Shown here piece by piece: positions 14,517 through 23,340 of a stretch of 35,814 nucleotides of DNA. The stretch lies in assembly GCA_003566715.1 (NCBI GenBank), contig PXCF01000003.1, forward strand, positions 1 through 35,814, in the 5' to 3' direction. The position numbers and the translations under genes are program-made. Position 1 is the stretch's first letter; each line of letters begins with the position of its first letter. The stretch comes from Cryomorphaceae bacterium. GTDB taxonomy: Bacteria; Bacteroidota; Bacteroidia; Flavobacteriales; Schleiferiaceae. The notes beneath the pieces are model-generated. The model was not told where the DNA came from. It made no database searches and was given only the letters and a program-made list of their open reading frames with translations.

Positions 14517-16457
14517 ATGGATTTATCAATTATTATTGTCAATTACAATGTGCGATATTTTCTCGAACAGTGTTTGCGTTCTGTTGAGGTAGCCATTAAA
14601 GATATTGATGCCGAGGTTTTTGTGGTTGACAATGCGTCTACCGATGAGAGTATGTCCATGGTTCGCAGAGAATTCCCCTGGGTAAAATGTATAGATAACT
14701 CCGACAATGTAGGGTTTTCTAAAGCCAACAATCAAGCCATTGTATTGTCTAAGGGCAAGTATGTTCTCCTGCTTAACCCTGACACACTTGTTCAAGAAGA
14801 TACCTTTGCAAAAAGCATTGCTTTTATGGACGAACATCCGGACGCCGGTGGCTTGGGGATTAGGATGATTGACGGTACGGGAAACTTTCTACCCGAGTCT
14901 AAGCGTGGATTTCCAACGCCTTGGGTGGCTTTTTGCAAAATTGTGGGATTAACGGCATTGTTTCCGGAAAGTCAGGTCTTTGCTCAGTATTATATGGGAC
15001 ACCTATCCGCGGATAAAAACCAAAAGGTTGACGTCCTGGCCGGCGCTTACATGATGATGCCGCGTAAGGTCATCGATGAAGTTGGCATGCTCGACGAAGA
15101 TTTTTTTATGTATGGCGAAGACATAGACCTGAGTTATCGGATGTTGAAAGCCGGTTATCAAAATTACTATTTGGCGGATTCTCAAATCATTCACTACAAG
15201 GGTGAAAGCACCAAGAAAGGGAGTTTGAACTACGTGTATGTGTTTTATAAAGCCATGGCCATTTTTACCCGCAAGCATTTTCGTGGTAGTGAAGCCGGTA
15301 TTTACTTGTTTTTTATTCAAATAGGCATTGCCATGCGTGCTTTTTTGGCCATGATAAATCGCGTCTTTAAGCGTTCCGGACTTTTTTTAATCGATGTCTT
15401 TGTCGCCTATGGCGCGTTGTATTACTTAAAGCTGTACTGGGAACAAAGCCATCGATTTGTAGAAGGCGGCGCATATCCCGATGTTTTTCACCAGTTGGTT
15501 TTGCCTATATACCTTGGTATTTGGTTACTATTTGTCTTTGTCCAAGGAGGGTACGATCGACCGCAAAAACGAACCACGGCATTAAAAGGAATTGCGTATG
15601 GCACCTTGTTTTTATTGGTCGTTTATGGCTTGTTGAGTGAAGAATGGCGATTTTCAAGAGCGCTCATTCTAATGGGAGCATTTACAACAGGGATCATTTT
15701 CGTCATCAACAGAATGGTCGTTGATTGGTTTGAAAAAGGAAGACTGCTCTTAAACACAGATACCAGTCGTCGATTTTTTGTGATTGGCAAAAAAGATGAA
15801 GCCGAAAGAACCAGAGATATTATTAGGGAAAGTGGCTGGGCTACGTCCTTTATTGGTTGGATCCCTGAAGGTGAAAAAAGTGATGCCGATTGGCACATCG
15901 GTGAATGGGATGATATTGAGGACTTGATCAGTGTTTACAAACCCAACGAAATAGTCTTTTGCGGTAAAGATGTATCTACCGAAACCATTATTGAGAGAAT
16001 GGCTGTTTTACTGCATCATCGGTTAGAGATAAAGATCTTACCCCCGGATGGGTGGTTTATCATAGGGAGTAACAGCATTCATCATCAAGGGGACTTATAC
16101 GCTAGAGAGATCGGCGGTTTGTTTCTTCGTCGGTTTCGCAGACAAAAGCGCTTGTTTGATATGATATCATCTTTGCTGATTTTAATTCTCCTACCACTCT
16201 CTATCATTTTAGTAAAAAACAGCACGATGGTAATAAGATCAGCGTGGAAGGTGCTTTTTGGTATTAGAACTTGGGTTGGTTTTAGACAGCCGGTCGAATC
16301 AAATTTACCTGGTATTCCGGAAGGTGTGTTTACGCCGGGGGAATCGTTAAAGCCCGATAATCGTCACAAGCTTAAAGCCTCAATCAATTTACAGTACGCG
16401 ACGCGATACAACTGGAAAAACGATGCAGAAATGCTGATGGCGGCATTTAGAAAGTAA
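14517..16457 (+). CDS. Family 2 glycosyltransferase fused to a polyprenyl-glycosylphosphotransferase-like region
   Basis: The 646-residue membrane protein combines two parts. Residues 1 to about 250 are a GT-A family 2 glycosyltransferase of the rhamnosyltransferase (WbbL-like) type: IIIVNYNVRYFLEQCL, VDNASTDES, the donor-binding NPDTL, and DEDFFMYGEDIDLSYR. About 255-400 holds several membrane helices. About 415-646 resembles the Rossmann (CoA-binding-like) domain and tail of EPS-type sugar transferases: RRFFVIGKKDE, then RRFRRQKRLFDMISSLLILILLP and GIRTWVGF. It lacks the DELPQ and GPRP catalytic motifs of that family, which are present in the enzyme at 31695-33137. It probably adds a sugar to a lipid-linked precursor; donor and acceptor are unknown. 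Confidence 0.85.
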   Translation: MDLSIIIVNYNVRYFLEQCLRSVEVAIKDIDAEVFVVDNASTDESMSMVRREFPWVKCIDNSDNVGFSKANNQAIVLSKGKYVLLLNPDTLVQEDTFAKSIAFMDEHPDAGGLGIRMIDGTGNFLPESKRGFPTPWVAFCKIVGLTALFPESQVFAQYYMGHLSADKNQKVDVLAGAYMMMPRKVIDEVGMLDEDFFMYGEDIDLSYRMLKAGYQNYYLADSQIIHYKGESTKKGSLNYVYVFYKAMAIFTRKHFRGSEAGIYLFFIQIGIAMRAFLAMINRVFKRSGLFLIDVFVAYGALYYLKLYWEQSHRFVEGGAYPDVFHQLVLPIYLGIWLLFVFVQGGYDRPQKRTTALKGIAYGTLFLLVVYGLLSEEWRFSRALILMGAFTTGIIFVINRMVVDWFEKGRLLLNTDTSRRFFVIGKKDEAERTRDIIRESGWATSFIGWIPEGEKSDADWHIGEWDDIEDLISVYKPNEIVFCGKDVSTETIIERMAVLLHHRLEIKILPPDGWFIIGSNSIHHQGDLYAREIGGLFLRRFRRQKRLFDMISSLLILILLPLSIILVKNSTMVIRSAWKVLFGIRTWVGFRQPVESNLPGIPEGVFTPGESLKPDNRHKLKASINLQYATRYNWKNDAEMLMAAFRK

Positions 16458-16495
16458 ATTTATGCTCTAAAAGGGTAAAGGCGCGACTGGTAACG

Positions 16496-16879
16496 CTAAT
16501 TGAGAAATGCTTTCGGTGTGATCGAAACTTTTGGAACACCAATACTTAGTGCGTGCTTTTTTTTGTTGACTAAAAAACTAAAGTTGTATTTAGGTTCGAT
16601 AGATGCAAAAACCGTGTGCATAGGGAGTATGCTTTCGTAATTAAAGGTTTCAAAGGGCTGGATGGTTGGAAGCGTGCCGTTAAAACCTTCACCTATAATT
16701 TCTTCGGGTAATGAATGATTAGAAAAAATCTTCCAGTGTTTGCCCATAATGGTTACGGGAAGCGTGCTGTTGTTTTTTACCACTAAATTACAGCCAAACA
16801 AATACAGTAAGCCATATTTGCCGATAAAATGTGTTTTAAACTCCACATTTATGGAGGTGGATTCGATCTTAGCAAGCAT
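16496..16879 (-). CDS. ApaG-like (DUF525) protein
   Basis: Resembles ApaG, a small fibronectin-III-like beta-sandwich protein of unclear role. The ApaG pattern is visible but diverged: FGCNLVVKNNSTLPVTIMGKHW matches the usual Y-x-I-x-I-x-N-x-S...L-x-x-R-x-W, and EEIIGEGFNGTLPTIQPFETFNYES matches the E-V-x-G-E-G-V-x-G-x-x-P-x-I-x-P-G segment. The typical phosphate-binding-type GxGxxG is reduced to GEGFNG. The frame can be read back to a TTG at 16966, but the ATG at 16879 gives 127 residues, the normal ApaG length. It lies 120 nt downstream of menC and convergent with the glycosyltransferase. Diverged enough that another beta-sandwich family is possible. Confidence 0.65.
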   Translation of the reverse strand: MLAKIESTSINVEFKTHFIGKYGLLYLFGCNLVVKNNSTLPVTIMGKHWKIFSNHSLPEEIIGEGFNGTLPTIQPFETFNYESILPMHTVFASIEPKYNFSFLVNKKKHALSIGVPKVSITPKAFLN

Positions 16880-16999
16880 AACGAATTTGAAATCAGACTG
16901 TAAACGTAAAACATTTTTTTTACATTTCCAAATATTTGAGGCTGAAATCTCGTTATAGCACTTCAATGATTTATGAAATACACGGTTTACCCTCGTCCA

Positions 17000-18025
17000 T
17001 TAAATACTACCCCATTGGTCTGTCGGACGATAATACAACTTGCCTTTTCTGATATTTAATGGGCTTTCTATGTTGTTGTTATACAGTTTGCCCGTGCCTA
17101 GACCTTGATAAATGCGCAGGGGGTAATTGCCCAACCACTGAGCGATGGCATTTAAGCCGATATTGGACTCCAATGCAGACGTTACCCACCAACCAATACC
17201 GTTTTTTTCGGCTAGTTCAATCCAGTCTTCGGCCGCACGAAATCCGCCAACCAAAGTAGGTTTAATAACGATGTAGTCGGGTAGAATATCGTTGATGAGG
17301 GCTTCTTTTTCTTCTTTGCCGTTGATGCCGATAAGGCTTTCGTCAAGCGCAATGGGGACGGGGCTTTCTGCACAAAGTTCCTTGAGCAGTTGACGGTCGT
17401 TTACGGGCTGTTCTATGGAGTGAATTTCCAGATCCGACAATTCGTCGATGACGTCAAAAATATTGCTGCGATCAAATGCGCCATTGGCGTCCAAACGAAT
17501 TTCTAAGTCCCACGGCTCGTAGGTTTCGCGAATGCGCTCTATAATAGCAATTTCTTCGCCAATATCAATGGCGCCAATTTTCATTTTTACGCACTTATAG
17601 CCTTCTTTAATTTTTTTAGCCATTTGCTTTTCCATTTCCTTGGCATCACTCATCCACACCAAACCATTGATGGGAATTCCTGCCTTTCCTTTGGAAAATG
17701 GGTTGACGAAAAGTGTGTGAGGCGTACTTCCACGCAAACTAATAAAAGCTGTCTCCAAAGCCATTCGCACGGCAGGAAAATCAGCCAAATCATCGTACAA
17801 CTTTGCGAAGCCCAGGTCGATATTGTCACACACCCACTGTAGTTTACCTTCAATCTCATCGAGATTATCACGGCTCAATCCTGCAAGTGGTGCACATTCA
17901 CCAATGCCTGTTTGTTTGCCATCTTGAAGCTGAAGATACCAGGTTTTGCGCTCAGTCATAACTCCGCGTGATGTACCGGCTTTGAAATTAAACTCGAGTA
18001 TATGTGATGAAAATGATGCGTTCAT
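17000..18025 (-). CDS. menC: o-Succinylbenzoate synthase
   Basis: MenC dehydrates SHCHC to o-succinylbenzoate in menaquinone synthesis. It belongs to the enolase superfamily, and the 341-residue protein keeps the full active site: the KxK pair K147/K149 (KMKIG), metal ligands D179 (LDANG), E205 (SIEQP) and D228 (LDES), and the second general base K255 (VIKPTLVGG). Dipeptide epimerases of the same superfamily share these residues, but the adjacent menA 19 nt upstream makes the menaquinone role the best choice. It is co-directional with rho and menA and probably translated from the same transcript. Confidence 0.93.
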   Translation of the reverse strand: MNASFSSHILEFNFKAGTSRGVMTERKTWYLQLQDGKQTGIGECAPLAGLSRDNLDEIEGKLQWVCDNIDLGFAKLYDDLADFPAVRMALETAFISLRGSTPHTLFVNPFSKGKAGIPINGLVWMSDAKEMEKQMAKKIKEGYKCVKMKIGAIDIGEEIAIIERIRETYEPWDLEIRLDANGAFDRSNIFDVIDELSDLEIHSIEQPVNDRQLLKELCAESPVPIALDESLIGINGKEEKEALINDILPDYIVIKPTLVGGFRAAEDWIELAEKNGIGWWVTSALESNIGLNAIAQWLGNYPLRIYQGLGTGKLYNNNIESPLNIRKGKLYYRPTDQWGSI

Positions 18026-18044
18026 TGTTTGCGTTAATTTGAAT

Positions 18045-18956
18045 TTACGTTCCCCAATAATGTCCTAATCCCAACAGTACAGCCAGTGCCAAAGTTGTCA
18101 ACGCCAATTCCTTTAAAAACGGATCGGCATCTTCTGGTCTATTCAATTTAGATACTTTTAGCATGTGCAGTAAAAGAGGAGGGATGGCCAATAGAAACAA
18201 GTTACGTGTAAAGCCTGAGTCACTCAACCAATTGTAAACAAATACGCAGTCGAGCGCCAGAATAATTAAGATGTAGTGATAAACTCGTGCATAGCGAAAC
18301 CCTAAGGCGTTGGCGATTGTTTTTTTACCACTGCTCAAGTCGTTTTTAATGTCACGCATGTTGTTGAGATTGAGCACAGCAGCCGATAATAAGCCAATGG
18401 CACTGCCGGCCCAAAGGACGTGGGGGTCTAACTGTCCAACAGTGACGGTATAGGAACCACCTACAGCTACCAGTCCGAAAAAGGTGAACACCATTAGCTC
18501 TCCCAATCGCAAATATCCGTAAGGCGTTTTTCCCAACGTATAAGTTAGCGCAGCAATTACGGATGCGAGGGCTAATAAACCGAGAATAAGCGGAACATTA
18601 TCTAGTAAACGAGGGTAGGTGTACACGATCAATAAAGCCGCGGACACGAAGGATAATATGGACGTGACAACCACTGCACGTTTCATTTCTGCCGCACTGA
18701 TGACGCCACTCCCTACCATTCTTGCCTCACCGGCTCTGTAGGTATCGGTGCCTTTTATTCCGTCGCCTAAATCATTGGCGAAATTGGACAATACTTGAAA
18801 AAGTGTTGCCGTTAAGATGCACAGAAAAAAAACCGTCCATGAGCCTTGGTGATTGGCTGCAGCCAGCAAACACCCTAAGATAATACCCGACCAAGCAAGC
18901 GGTAATGTGCGAAGTCTGGCAGCAGCCATCCAATGTTTCACAGCATTCTTAGCCAT
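18045..18956 (-). CDS. menA: 1,4-dihydroxy-2-naphthoate polyprenyltransferase
   Basis: MenA attaches the polyprenyl chain to 1,4-dihydroxy-2-naphthoate, making demethylmenaquinone in the inner membrane. The 303-residue UbiA-family protein has about eight or nine membrane helices and the first Asp-rich motif [11 protein letters not shown] (residues 61-71), which binds the prenyl diphosphate through Mg2+. The second polar loop is [16 protein letters not shown] (near residue 200). Length and motifs are standard. Its ATG overlaps the end of rho by 8 nt, so translation is probably coupled to rho; menC follows after 19 nt. Confidence 0.95.
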   Translation of the reverse strand: MAKNAVKHWMAAARLRTLPLAWSGIILGCLLAAANHQGSWTVFFLCILTATLFQVLSNFANDLGDGIKGTDTYRAGEARMVGSGVISAAEMKRAVVVTSILSFVSAALLIVYTYPRLLDNVPLILGLLALASVIAALTYTLGKTPYGYLRLGELMVFTFFGLVAVGGSYTVTVGQLDPHVLWAGSAIGLLSAAVLNLNNMRDIKNDLSSGKKTIANALGFRYARVYHYILIILALDCVFVYNWLSDSGFTRNLFLLAIPPLLLHMLKVSKLNRPEDADPFLKELALTTLALAVLLGLGHYWGT

Positions 18957-20523
18957 TCATCGAGATTAGGAATTCTTCATTGCTCTTTGTTCGAGAAATA
19001 CGGTCATGGATGAACTCCATAGCCTCAACGGTGGTCATGTCGGATAAGTGTCTACGGAGTATCCACATACGCTGCTGTACCTCTCTTGAATGTAAGAGTT
19101 CGTCGCGTCTTGTGCCGGATGCAATGAGGTCGATAGCAGGGAATAAACGCTTATTGGCAATTCTGCGGTCGAGTTGCATCTCCATGTTACCGGTTCCTTT
19201 GAATTCCTCATAGATAACTTCATCCATTTTAGAGCCTGTTTCGATGAGTGCTGTGGCAACAATGGTCAATGAACCTCCATTTTCAATGTTACGCGCTGCA
19301 CCGAAGAAACGCTTGGGTTTGTGCAAAGCATTCGCGTCTACACCACCGGATAGAACTTTGCCTGAGGCTGGACTAACCGTGTTGTAAGCTCGCGCCAATC
19401 GCGTGATTGAGTCAAGAAGAATAACGACATCGTGACCGCACTCAACCATGCGCTTGGCTTTTTCCAAAACGATGTTGGCTACTTTTACGTGTCGCTCTGC
19501 CGGTTCATCGAAGGTAGAGGCTATAACCTCTGCATTCACACTTCTCGACATATCGGTTACTTCTTCCGGACGTTCGTCTATGAGGAGTATAATAAGGTAA
19601 GCTTCCGGATGATTCGCTGCAATGGCATTGGCAACATCTTTCAGCAGGTGTGTTTTACCGGTTTTTGGTTGGGCCACTATAAGTCCACGATTTCCTTTAC
19701 CAATGGGGGAAAACAAGTCAATAATGCGCGTCGATAAAGTCGATGACTTACCGGTCAAATTAAATTTTTCCTCGGCAAAAAGAGGGGTGAGGTGTTCAAA
19801 AGCAACGCGATCGCGTACAAAATCCGGGGTGCGTCCATTGACCTGAAGAACTTTTGCCAAAGGAAAGTATTTCTCGCCTTCTTTTGGCGGACGAACCATG
19901 CCAACAACTGTATCACCTTGCTTGAGTCCATTGGATTTAATCTGTGCCTGTGACACATAAACGTCGTCGGGAGAGTTTAGGTAATTATAATCACTGCTTC
20001 GTAAAAAACCGTAACCATCTGGCATGGTTTCTAGTACGCCTTCACAGCTGATGATGCCTTCAAAATTATACTCGTCGGAACCAATGTGTTTAGGACGAGG
20101 CTTGTGTTGTTGGGGCTGACTTGGGTGTTGCTTGACTTGGGGGTCCGCATCTTTACGGATAGGCCTGGCCTCACGACGATCGGGTCTGTCTTGACGAAAA
20201 CTGCGACTTTGATGTTGCTTGCCCTGACTTTGTGTTGTTTTATCCGAAGAATTATCAACTTCAGAAGGTGCAGCTTTATCAGATGACTCCTCCGAAGGTG
20301 TATTTTCAACATGATTCATTTCTTTTTTTGGTGGACGACCTCTACGAGCACCCGGCTCTGGCTTGGGGGGGGTAGGGACGTCACTGCGCCCAGTGGCTCT
20401 TTCCAAAATGGCCTCTATCAGCGGGATCTTACGCAAGTAACGCCACTTAGGAATATCTAATTCGTTGCCAATGTCTTGAAGCTGAGAAAGTTTTAAAACT
20501 TTTAATTGATCAAATGTATACAT
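18949..20523 (-). CDS. rho: Transcription termination factor Rho with long disordered insert
   Basis: Rho is the hexameric RNA helicase that ends transcription at rut sites. Order: Rho N-terminal helix domain (1-45); a polar linker of about 100 residues rich in Gln, His, Arg, Lys, Pro and Ser (about 46-148), including [11 protein letters not shown], an AT-hook-like GRP core; the cold-shock-like RNA-binding domain ([15 protein letters not shown] onward); and the RecA-type ATPase with Walker A QPKTGKT, Walker [18 protein letters not shown]-loop [16 protein letters not shown] and R-loop [16 protein letters not shown]. At 524 residues it is about 100 longer than E. coli Rho. Insert-bearing Rho is usual in Bacteroidota, and the disordered region of Bacteroides thetaiotaomicron Rho has been reported to drive phase separation. 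Confidence 0.98.
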   Translation of the reverse strand: MYTFDQLKVLKLSQLQDIGNELDIPKWRYLRKIPLIEAILERATGRSDVPTPPKPEPGARRGRPPKKEMNHVENTPSEESSDKAAPSEVDNSSDKTTQSQGKQHQSRSFRQDRPDRREARPIRKDADPQVKQHPSQPQQHKPRPKHIGSDEYNFEGIISCEGVLETMPDGYGFLRSSDYNYLNSPDDVYVSQAQIKSNGLKQGDTVVGMVRPPKEGEKYFPLAKVLQVNGRTPDFVRDRVAFEHLTPLFAEEKFNLTGKSSTLSTRIIDLFSPIGKGNRGLIVAQPKTGKTHLLKDVANAIAANHPEAYLIILLIDERPEEVTDMSRSVNAEVIASTFDEPAERHVKVANIVLEKAKRMVECGHDVVILLDSITRLARAYNTVSPASGKVLSGGVDANALHKPKRFFGAARNIENGGSLTIVATALIETGSKMDEVIYEEFKGTGNMEMQLDRRIANKRLFPAIDLIASGTRRDELLHSREVQQRMWILRRHLSDMTTVEAMEFIHDRISRTKSNEEFLISMNG

Positions 20524-20759
20524 ATGATTTGTTGTGGCTAACGCCTTTTAGAAAAACAATAGGTTGAACACCTTTAATGATAATATGGAAATAAAAATCA
20601 GAAATGTCGATGAATAGAGCACCGCATTGATGATGCAATAATATAACCGAAATACAAACCCACAAAAAAGATGTGTCAATTTTCTTAAATATTGATGCAG
20701 ATTAATGTATTAACGCCATTGACAAATACAAAATAAATTTCTATATTTGTAAGAAAAAA
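20524..20759. other. Divergent rho/yraN intergenic region (236 nt)
   Basis: AT-rich spacer. The yraN promoter lies at its right end. I found no exact TANNTTTG box for rho on the minus strand and no ORF or RNA gene. A long rho leader is possible, as rho is often autoregulated by early termination, but nothing specific shows it here. Confidence 0.5.
20719..20749 (+). promoter_or_regulatory. Promoter of yraN
   Basis: TTG (20719-20721), a 20-nt spacer and TATATTTG (20742-20749) match the Bacteroidota consensus. The predicted start near 20755 leaves only a few bases before the ATG at 20760. Confidence 0.8.
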
Positions 20760-21116
20760 ATGGCAGAACACAACGAAACAGGCAAAACAGGTGAGTTATT
20801 GGCGAAATCATATTTAGAAAGTAATTCGTTTACCATACTCGAACAAAACTTCCGCTACGGCAAGGCTGAAATAGATATCATCGCCTCGGTCGGAAATTTT
20901 ATCGTAGCCATTGAAGTAAAGACAAGAAAGAGTGCCCCCCGCATTGAGTACTTTCACGCGGTGACCAAATCTAAAATGTATAGTATGGTTCGTGCTTTGG
21001 AGTTCTACATGCGAATTAAGGGAATCACTCTGGAAACCAGATTTGATTTTGTCAGAGTAGATTTAGGAGGTGATGAACCATTTATAGAGCATACGCCATC
21101 ATTTTTTGTCCCCTGA
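20760..21116 (+). CDS. yraN: UPF0102 (YraN) family nuclease-like protein
   Basis: A 118-residue protein with the restriction-endonuclease-like core of the YraN family. It has GKTGELLAKSYLE at the start, NFRYGKAEIDIIA with the catalytic-type Glu and Asp, and FIVAIEVKTRKS with the E-x-K motif. A role in DNA repair or recombination is inferred for the family but not established. It has its own promoter and stands alone on this strand. Its last 18 nt overlap the 3' end of gldC on the opposite strand. Confidence 0.92.
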   Translation: MAEHNETGKTGELLAKSYLESNSFTILEQNFRYGKAEIDIIASVGNFIVAIEVKTRKSAPRIEYFHAVTKSKMYSMVRALEFYMRIKGITLETRFDFVRVDLGGDEPFIEHTPSFFVP

Positions 21117-21458
21117 TTTTCGCACCTCTTCAATGATTTCGACATCCAAACCGAATTGGTGAGCGTATTGACGCATTTTCATGGCTGCACGTTCTTCGTT
21201 GGTGGCGCGTTCTAATGTGTCCGCCATACTGAGGATGGTTTGGTGAAAAAAGCGCTTCATGTCATCAATAGACATTTCCTTGGTCCATAAATCAAGGCGC
21301 AAGCACTCTTTTTGCTTCTCGTCCCAAACGGAAACCATAAATGCGCCAGCAGCTTCGTTTTCTATCCCTCCGTCTTTGGCCGTCCAATGTATTTTTTCGG
21401 GCACGCGGTTCACATCCAATTCGACGTTTATAGATATGTTGGATTTAATCTTACTCAT
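21099..21458 (-). CDS. gldC: Gliding motility-associated protein GldC
   Basis: The 119-residue cytosolic protein matches GldC (KSNISINVELDVNRVPEKIHWTA, a DGGIENEAAGAFMVSVWD segment, and a helical C-terminus with MRQYAHQFGLDVEIIEEV). In Flavobacterium johnsoniae gldC lies directly after gldB and its loss only weakens gliding. Here it starts 3 nt after gldB, keeping that order. The 3' end overlaps yraN tail to tail by 18 nt. Confidence 0.94.
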   Translation of the reverse strand: MSKIKSNISINVELDVNRVPEKIHWTAKDGGIENEAAGAFMVSVWDEKQKECLRLDLWTKEMSIDDMKRFFHQTILSMADTLERATNEERAAMKMRQYAHQFGLDVEIIEEVRKSGDKK

Positions 21459-21461
21459 TTT

Positions 21462-22463
21462 TCAAGGTTTATATCGTGATTGAGAAAATAGTTGTCGGTG
21501 ATCGTTCATCTGCATGAGATCAATCAATTCTTTATCCGGGTGTCTCGTCATATAAGCTGATACGATACGCCATCCTATCCAGCGTCCAATGCGACCGGGT
21601 GTTTCGTTGTCGAAAGCCATGTAGAACTTACTGAACGGTGCTTCCTCAGTAAAACGTCGTTTCAAATCGGCTCGTTGGTCAAATAAAAGGTCTTGTTCGA
21701 TCATGAAACGCCAAATCATGCGTTCATTGTCAATACAGAATGTAGCATCTTCTTTGGTATATCGCAAAACATCATATGCAGTTTTACCGGGCAACATTAA
21801 ATTGACCACATACGTCTGCTTTCCGTAATAGACCATATCATTGATGAGCGCCAAGTCGCTTGCTCGTCGATTTAACCAAGGATCAATCATTGACTTAGCT
21901 ATGTCAACCAGCATGTATTCCGCTGTATGTCTGCTGTTTAAATAATCGGCTTGCTTCGCATAGGCAGGGTGATCTTCTCCAAGGTACAAATCCAGAGCAA
22001 CAAACAGTGTGGCTATTGAATCGACATATATTACAGGAAAATCAAAGTCCAAACCGGATATATACGTATAAACGTTAAGTGTTTCCGGCGCATTGGGAAA
22101 GAGATAGCGATAATGGCGCCAAAGGTCTTTAATTTCAATCTGAAGCCGCTTGTCATCGGGGTAAATGCGTGCCGCATCCTCGGCAAGTGCGTTCATGAAC
22201 TCTAATGTACGCTGTGAACGCCAAAATCCATCGGCTTGTTGGTTGTCAAAAAACACATCAAACCCTCCCTTTTCCTTTAGCGATTGGATTTGTTGAGAAA
22301 AATTGGCGGTATCTAAAGCAAAAAATGCCAAGTCAAAGCGATGTATGTTTACATTTGCATCAATGTTTGATACATCCAACGCATCGTCGGGTGCACAACC
22401 AATAAAAGACGAGTAAATAATTATTAATGAGCAGAATGTTATAATTCTTTGCATTATTGGCAT
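21462..22463 (-). CDS. gldB: Gliding motility lipoprotein GldB
   Basis: GldB is a lipoprotein required for gliding and, in related bacteria, for stability of the type IX secretion and gliding machinery. The 333-residue product has a lipoprotein signal with lipobox SSFIGC (Cys23) and the GldB body: IHRFDLAFFALD, a YTYISGLDFDFPVIYVD segment, LFVALDLYLGEDHPAY, and a C-terminal GRWIGWRIVSAYM. Length is close to F. johnsoniae GldB. The ATG at 22463 is used; an ATG three codons later (22454) would leave a shorter but still functional signal. It heads a gldB-gldC unit with its own promoter. Confidence 0.94.
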   Translation of the reverse strand: MPIMQRIITFCSLIIIYSSFIGCAPDDALDVSNIDANVNIHRFDLAFFALDTANFSQQIQSLKEKGGFDVFFDNQQADGFWRSQRTLEFMNALAEDAARIYPDDKRLQIEIKDLWRHYRYLFPNAPETLNVYTYISGLDFDFPVIYVDSIATLFVALDLYLGEDHPAYAKQADYLNSRHTAEYMLVDIAKSMIDPWLNRRASDLALINDMVYYGKQTYVVNLMLPGKTAYDVLRYTKEDATFCIDNERMIWRFMIEQDLLFDQRADLKRRFTEEAPFSKFYMAFDNETPGRIGRWIGWRIVSAYMTRHPDKELIDLMQMNDHRQLFSQSRYKP

Positions 22464-22486
22464 TGTTCATGTTATATTGAAGACGC

Positions 22487-22520
22487 CAAAAATACAATGG
22501 CCATGATGAATGAAGAGCAA
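22487..22520 (-). promoter_or_regulatory. Promoter of gldB-gldC
   Basis: On the minus strand, TTG (22520-22518), a 23-nt spacer and TATTTTTG (22494-22487) match the consensus, with the spacer at its upper limit. The start codon follows 23 nt after the -7 box. Confidence 0.6.
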
Positions 22521-22649
22521 TGTGGATTAATAAACTTTGAACCCATTTTTAAAAATTAAAAACGAATGTAATTTTTGAAACGTCTTATAAATGTAAACCA
22601 TTTTTCACGTTGGTTAATAAAAAGGATGTTTCCATTAAAAATCAGATAT

Positions 22650-23273
22650 ATGAAAAAACTGTTTTACGTTTTTATGGTGATGATAAGCTGTCAACTGGTT
22701 GTCAATGCACAAACCAAGTATCGCATTGGTCTCCAGATTTCTCCTAACCTTTCATTGATGCCGCTGGAGGATGTAAACGCTACAACCATGTTTAATATGG
22801 GGTTTGGGTTGACATTTAACCGCTATTTCGATGAGCGTTATTCCATTCAAAGTGGGATAGATGCTTTGGCGTTGAGTTCCAGGTTAACTGCTGGAGAAGA
22901 CGAAATTGATCTTTCAGCCAGTTACATTCAAGTACCGTTTACCATAAAAATGAAAACCATCAATTTTGGTCATTGGACATTGTTTGCACGAGTAGGTGCT
23001 GCTTTGGGCGTAAAGTATATAGAAGATGTTCGCTTAAGTGATCCGTCCATTACCAAATATAGCCCCGAAGATGATTTAATGGACAGTTTCTTGTTGAGTT
23101 TCATGGGATCTGTAGGTGCAGAATATGATCTTGGCATTGAGTCCTCCTTGTTCTTCTCTCTAGACTTTAACCGTTCTTTGCTCAACCAACTGAATCCTCA
23201 ACGATTTCCAATGTTGGAAAATGTGCAGCCTCGTTTTTCTTGGATCACATTGAATATGGGGATCATTTTCTAA
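22650..23273 (+). CDS. PorT-like outer-membrane beta-barrel protein
   Basis: A 207-residue protein with a signal peptide (MKKLFYVFMVMISCQLVVNA, cleaved before QTK) and a short eight-strand-type barrel (OMP_b-brl_2, PorT-like). It shows YRIGLQISPNLSLMP, an alternating GFGLTFNRYFDERYSIQSGIDAL, a GHWTLFARVGAALGV strand and a C-terminal strand WITLNMGIIF ending in Phe. PorT is a type IX secretion component, but many small barrels share this pattern, so the exact role is open. The frame extends to a TTG at 22575, but only the ATG at 22650 places the signal peptide at the N-terminus. It is 67 nt upstream of nadE. Confidence 0.85.
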   Translation: MKKLFYVFMVMISCQLVVNAQTKYRIGLQISPNLSLMPLEDVNATTMFNMGFGLTFNRYFDERYSIQSGIDALALSSRLTAGEDEIDLSASYIQVPFTIKMKTINFGHWTLFARVGAALGVKYIEDVRLSDPSITKYSPEDDLMDSFLLSFMGSVGAEYDLGIESSLFFSLDFNRSLLNQLNPQRFPMLENVQPRFSWITLNMGIIF

Positions 23274-23340
23274 AACAAGCCCTTGCATATATTGTTAAAA
23301 AGTAATGGATTTTCACAACATTAATCTATGTGTATTTGAT

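Noticed and set aside
16880-16966. TTG-initiated 29-residue extension of the ApaG-like protein
   Set aside because: The ATG at 16879 gives the usual ApaG length; the extension has no family resemblance.
22575-22649. TTG-initiated extension of the PorT-like barrel protein
   Set aside because: It would bury the signal peptide inside the protein.
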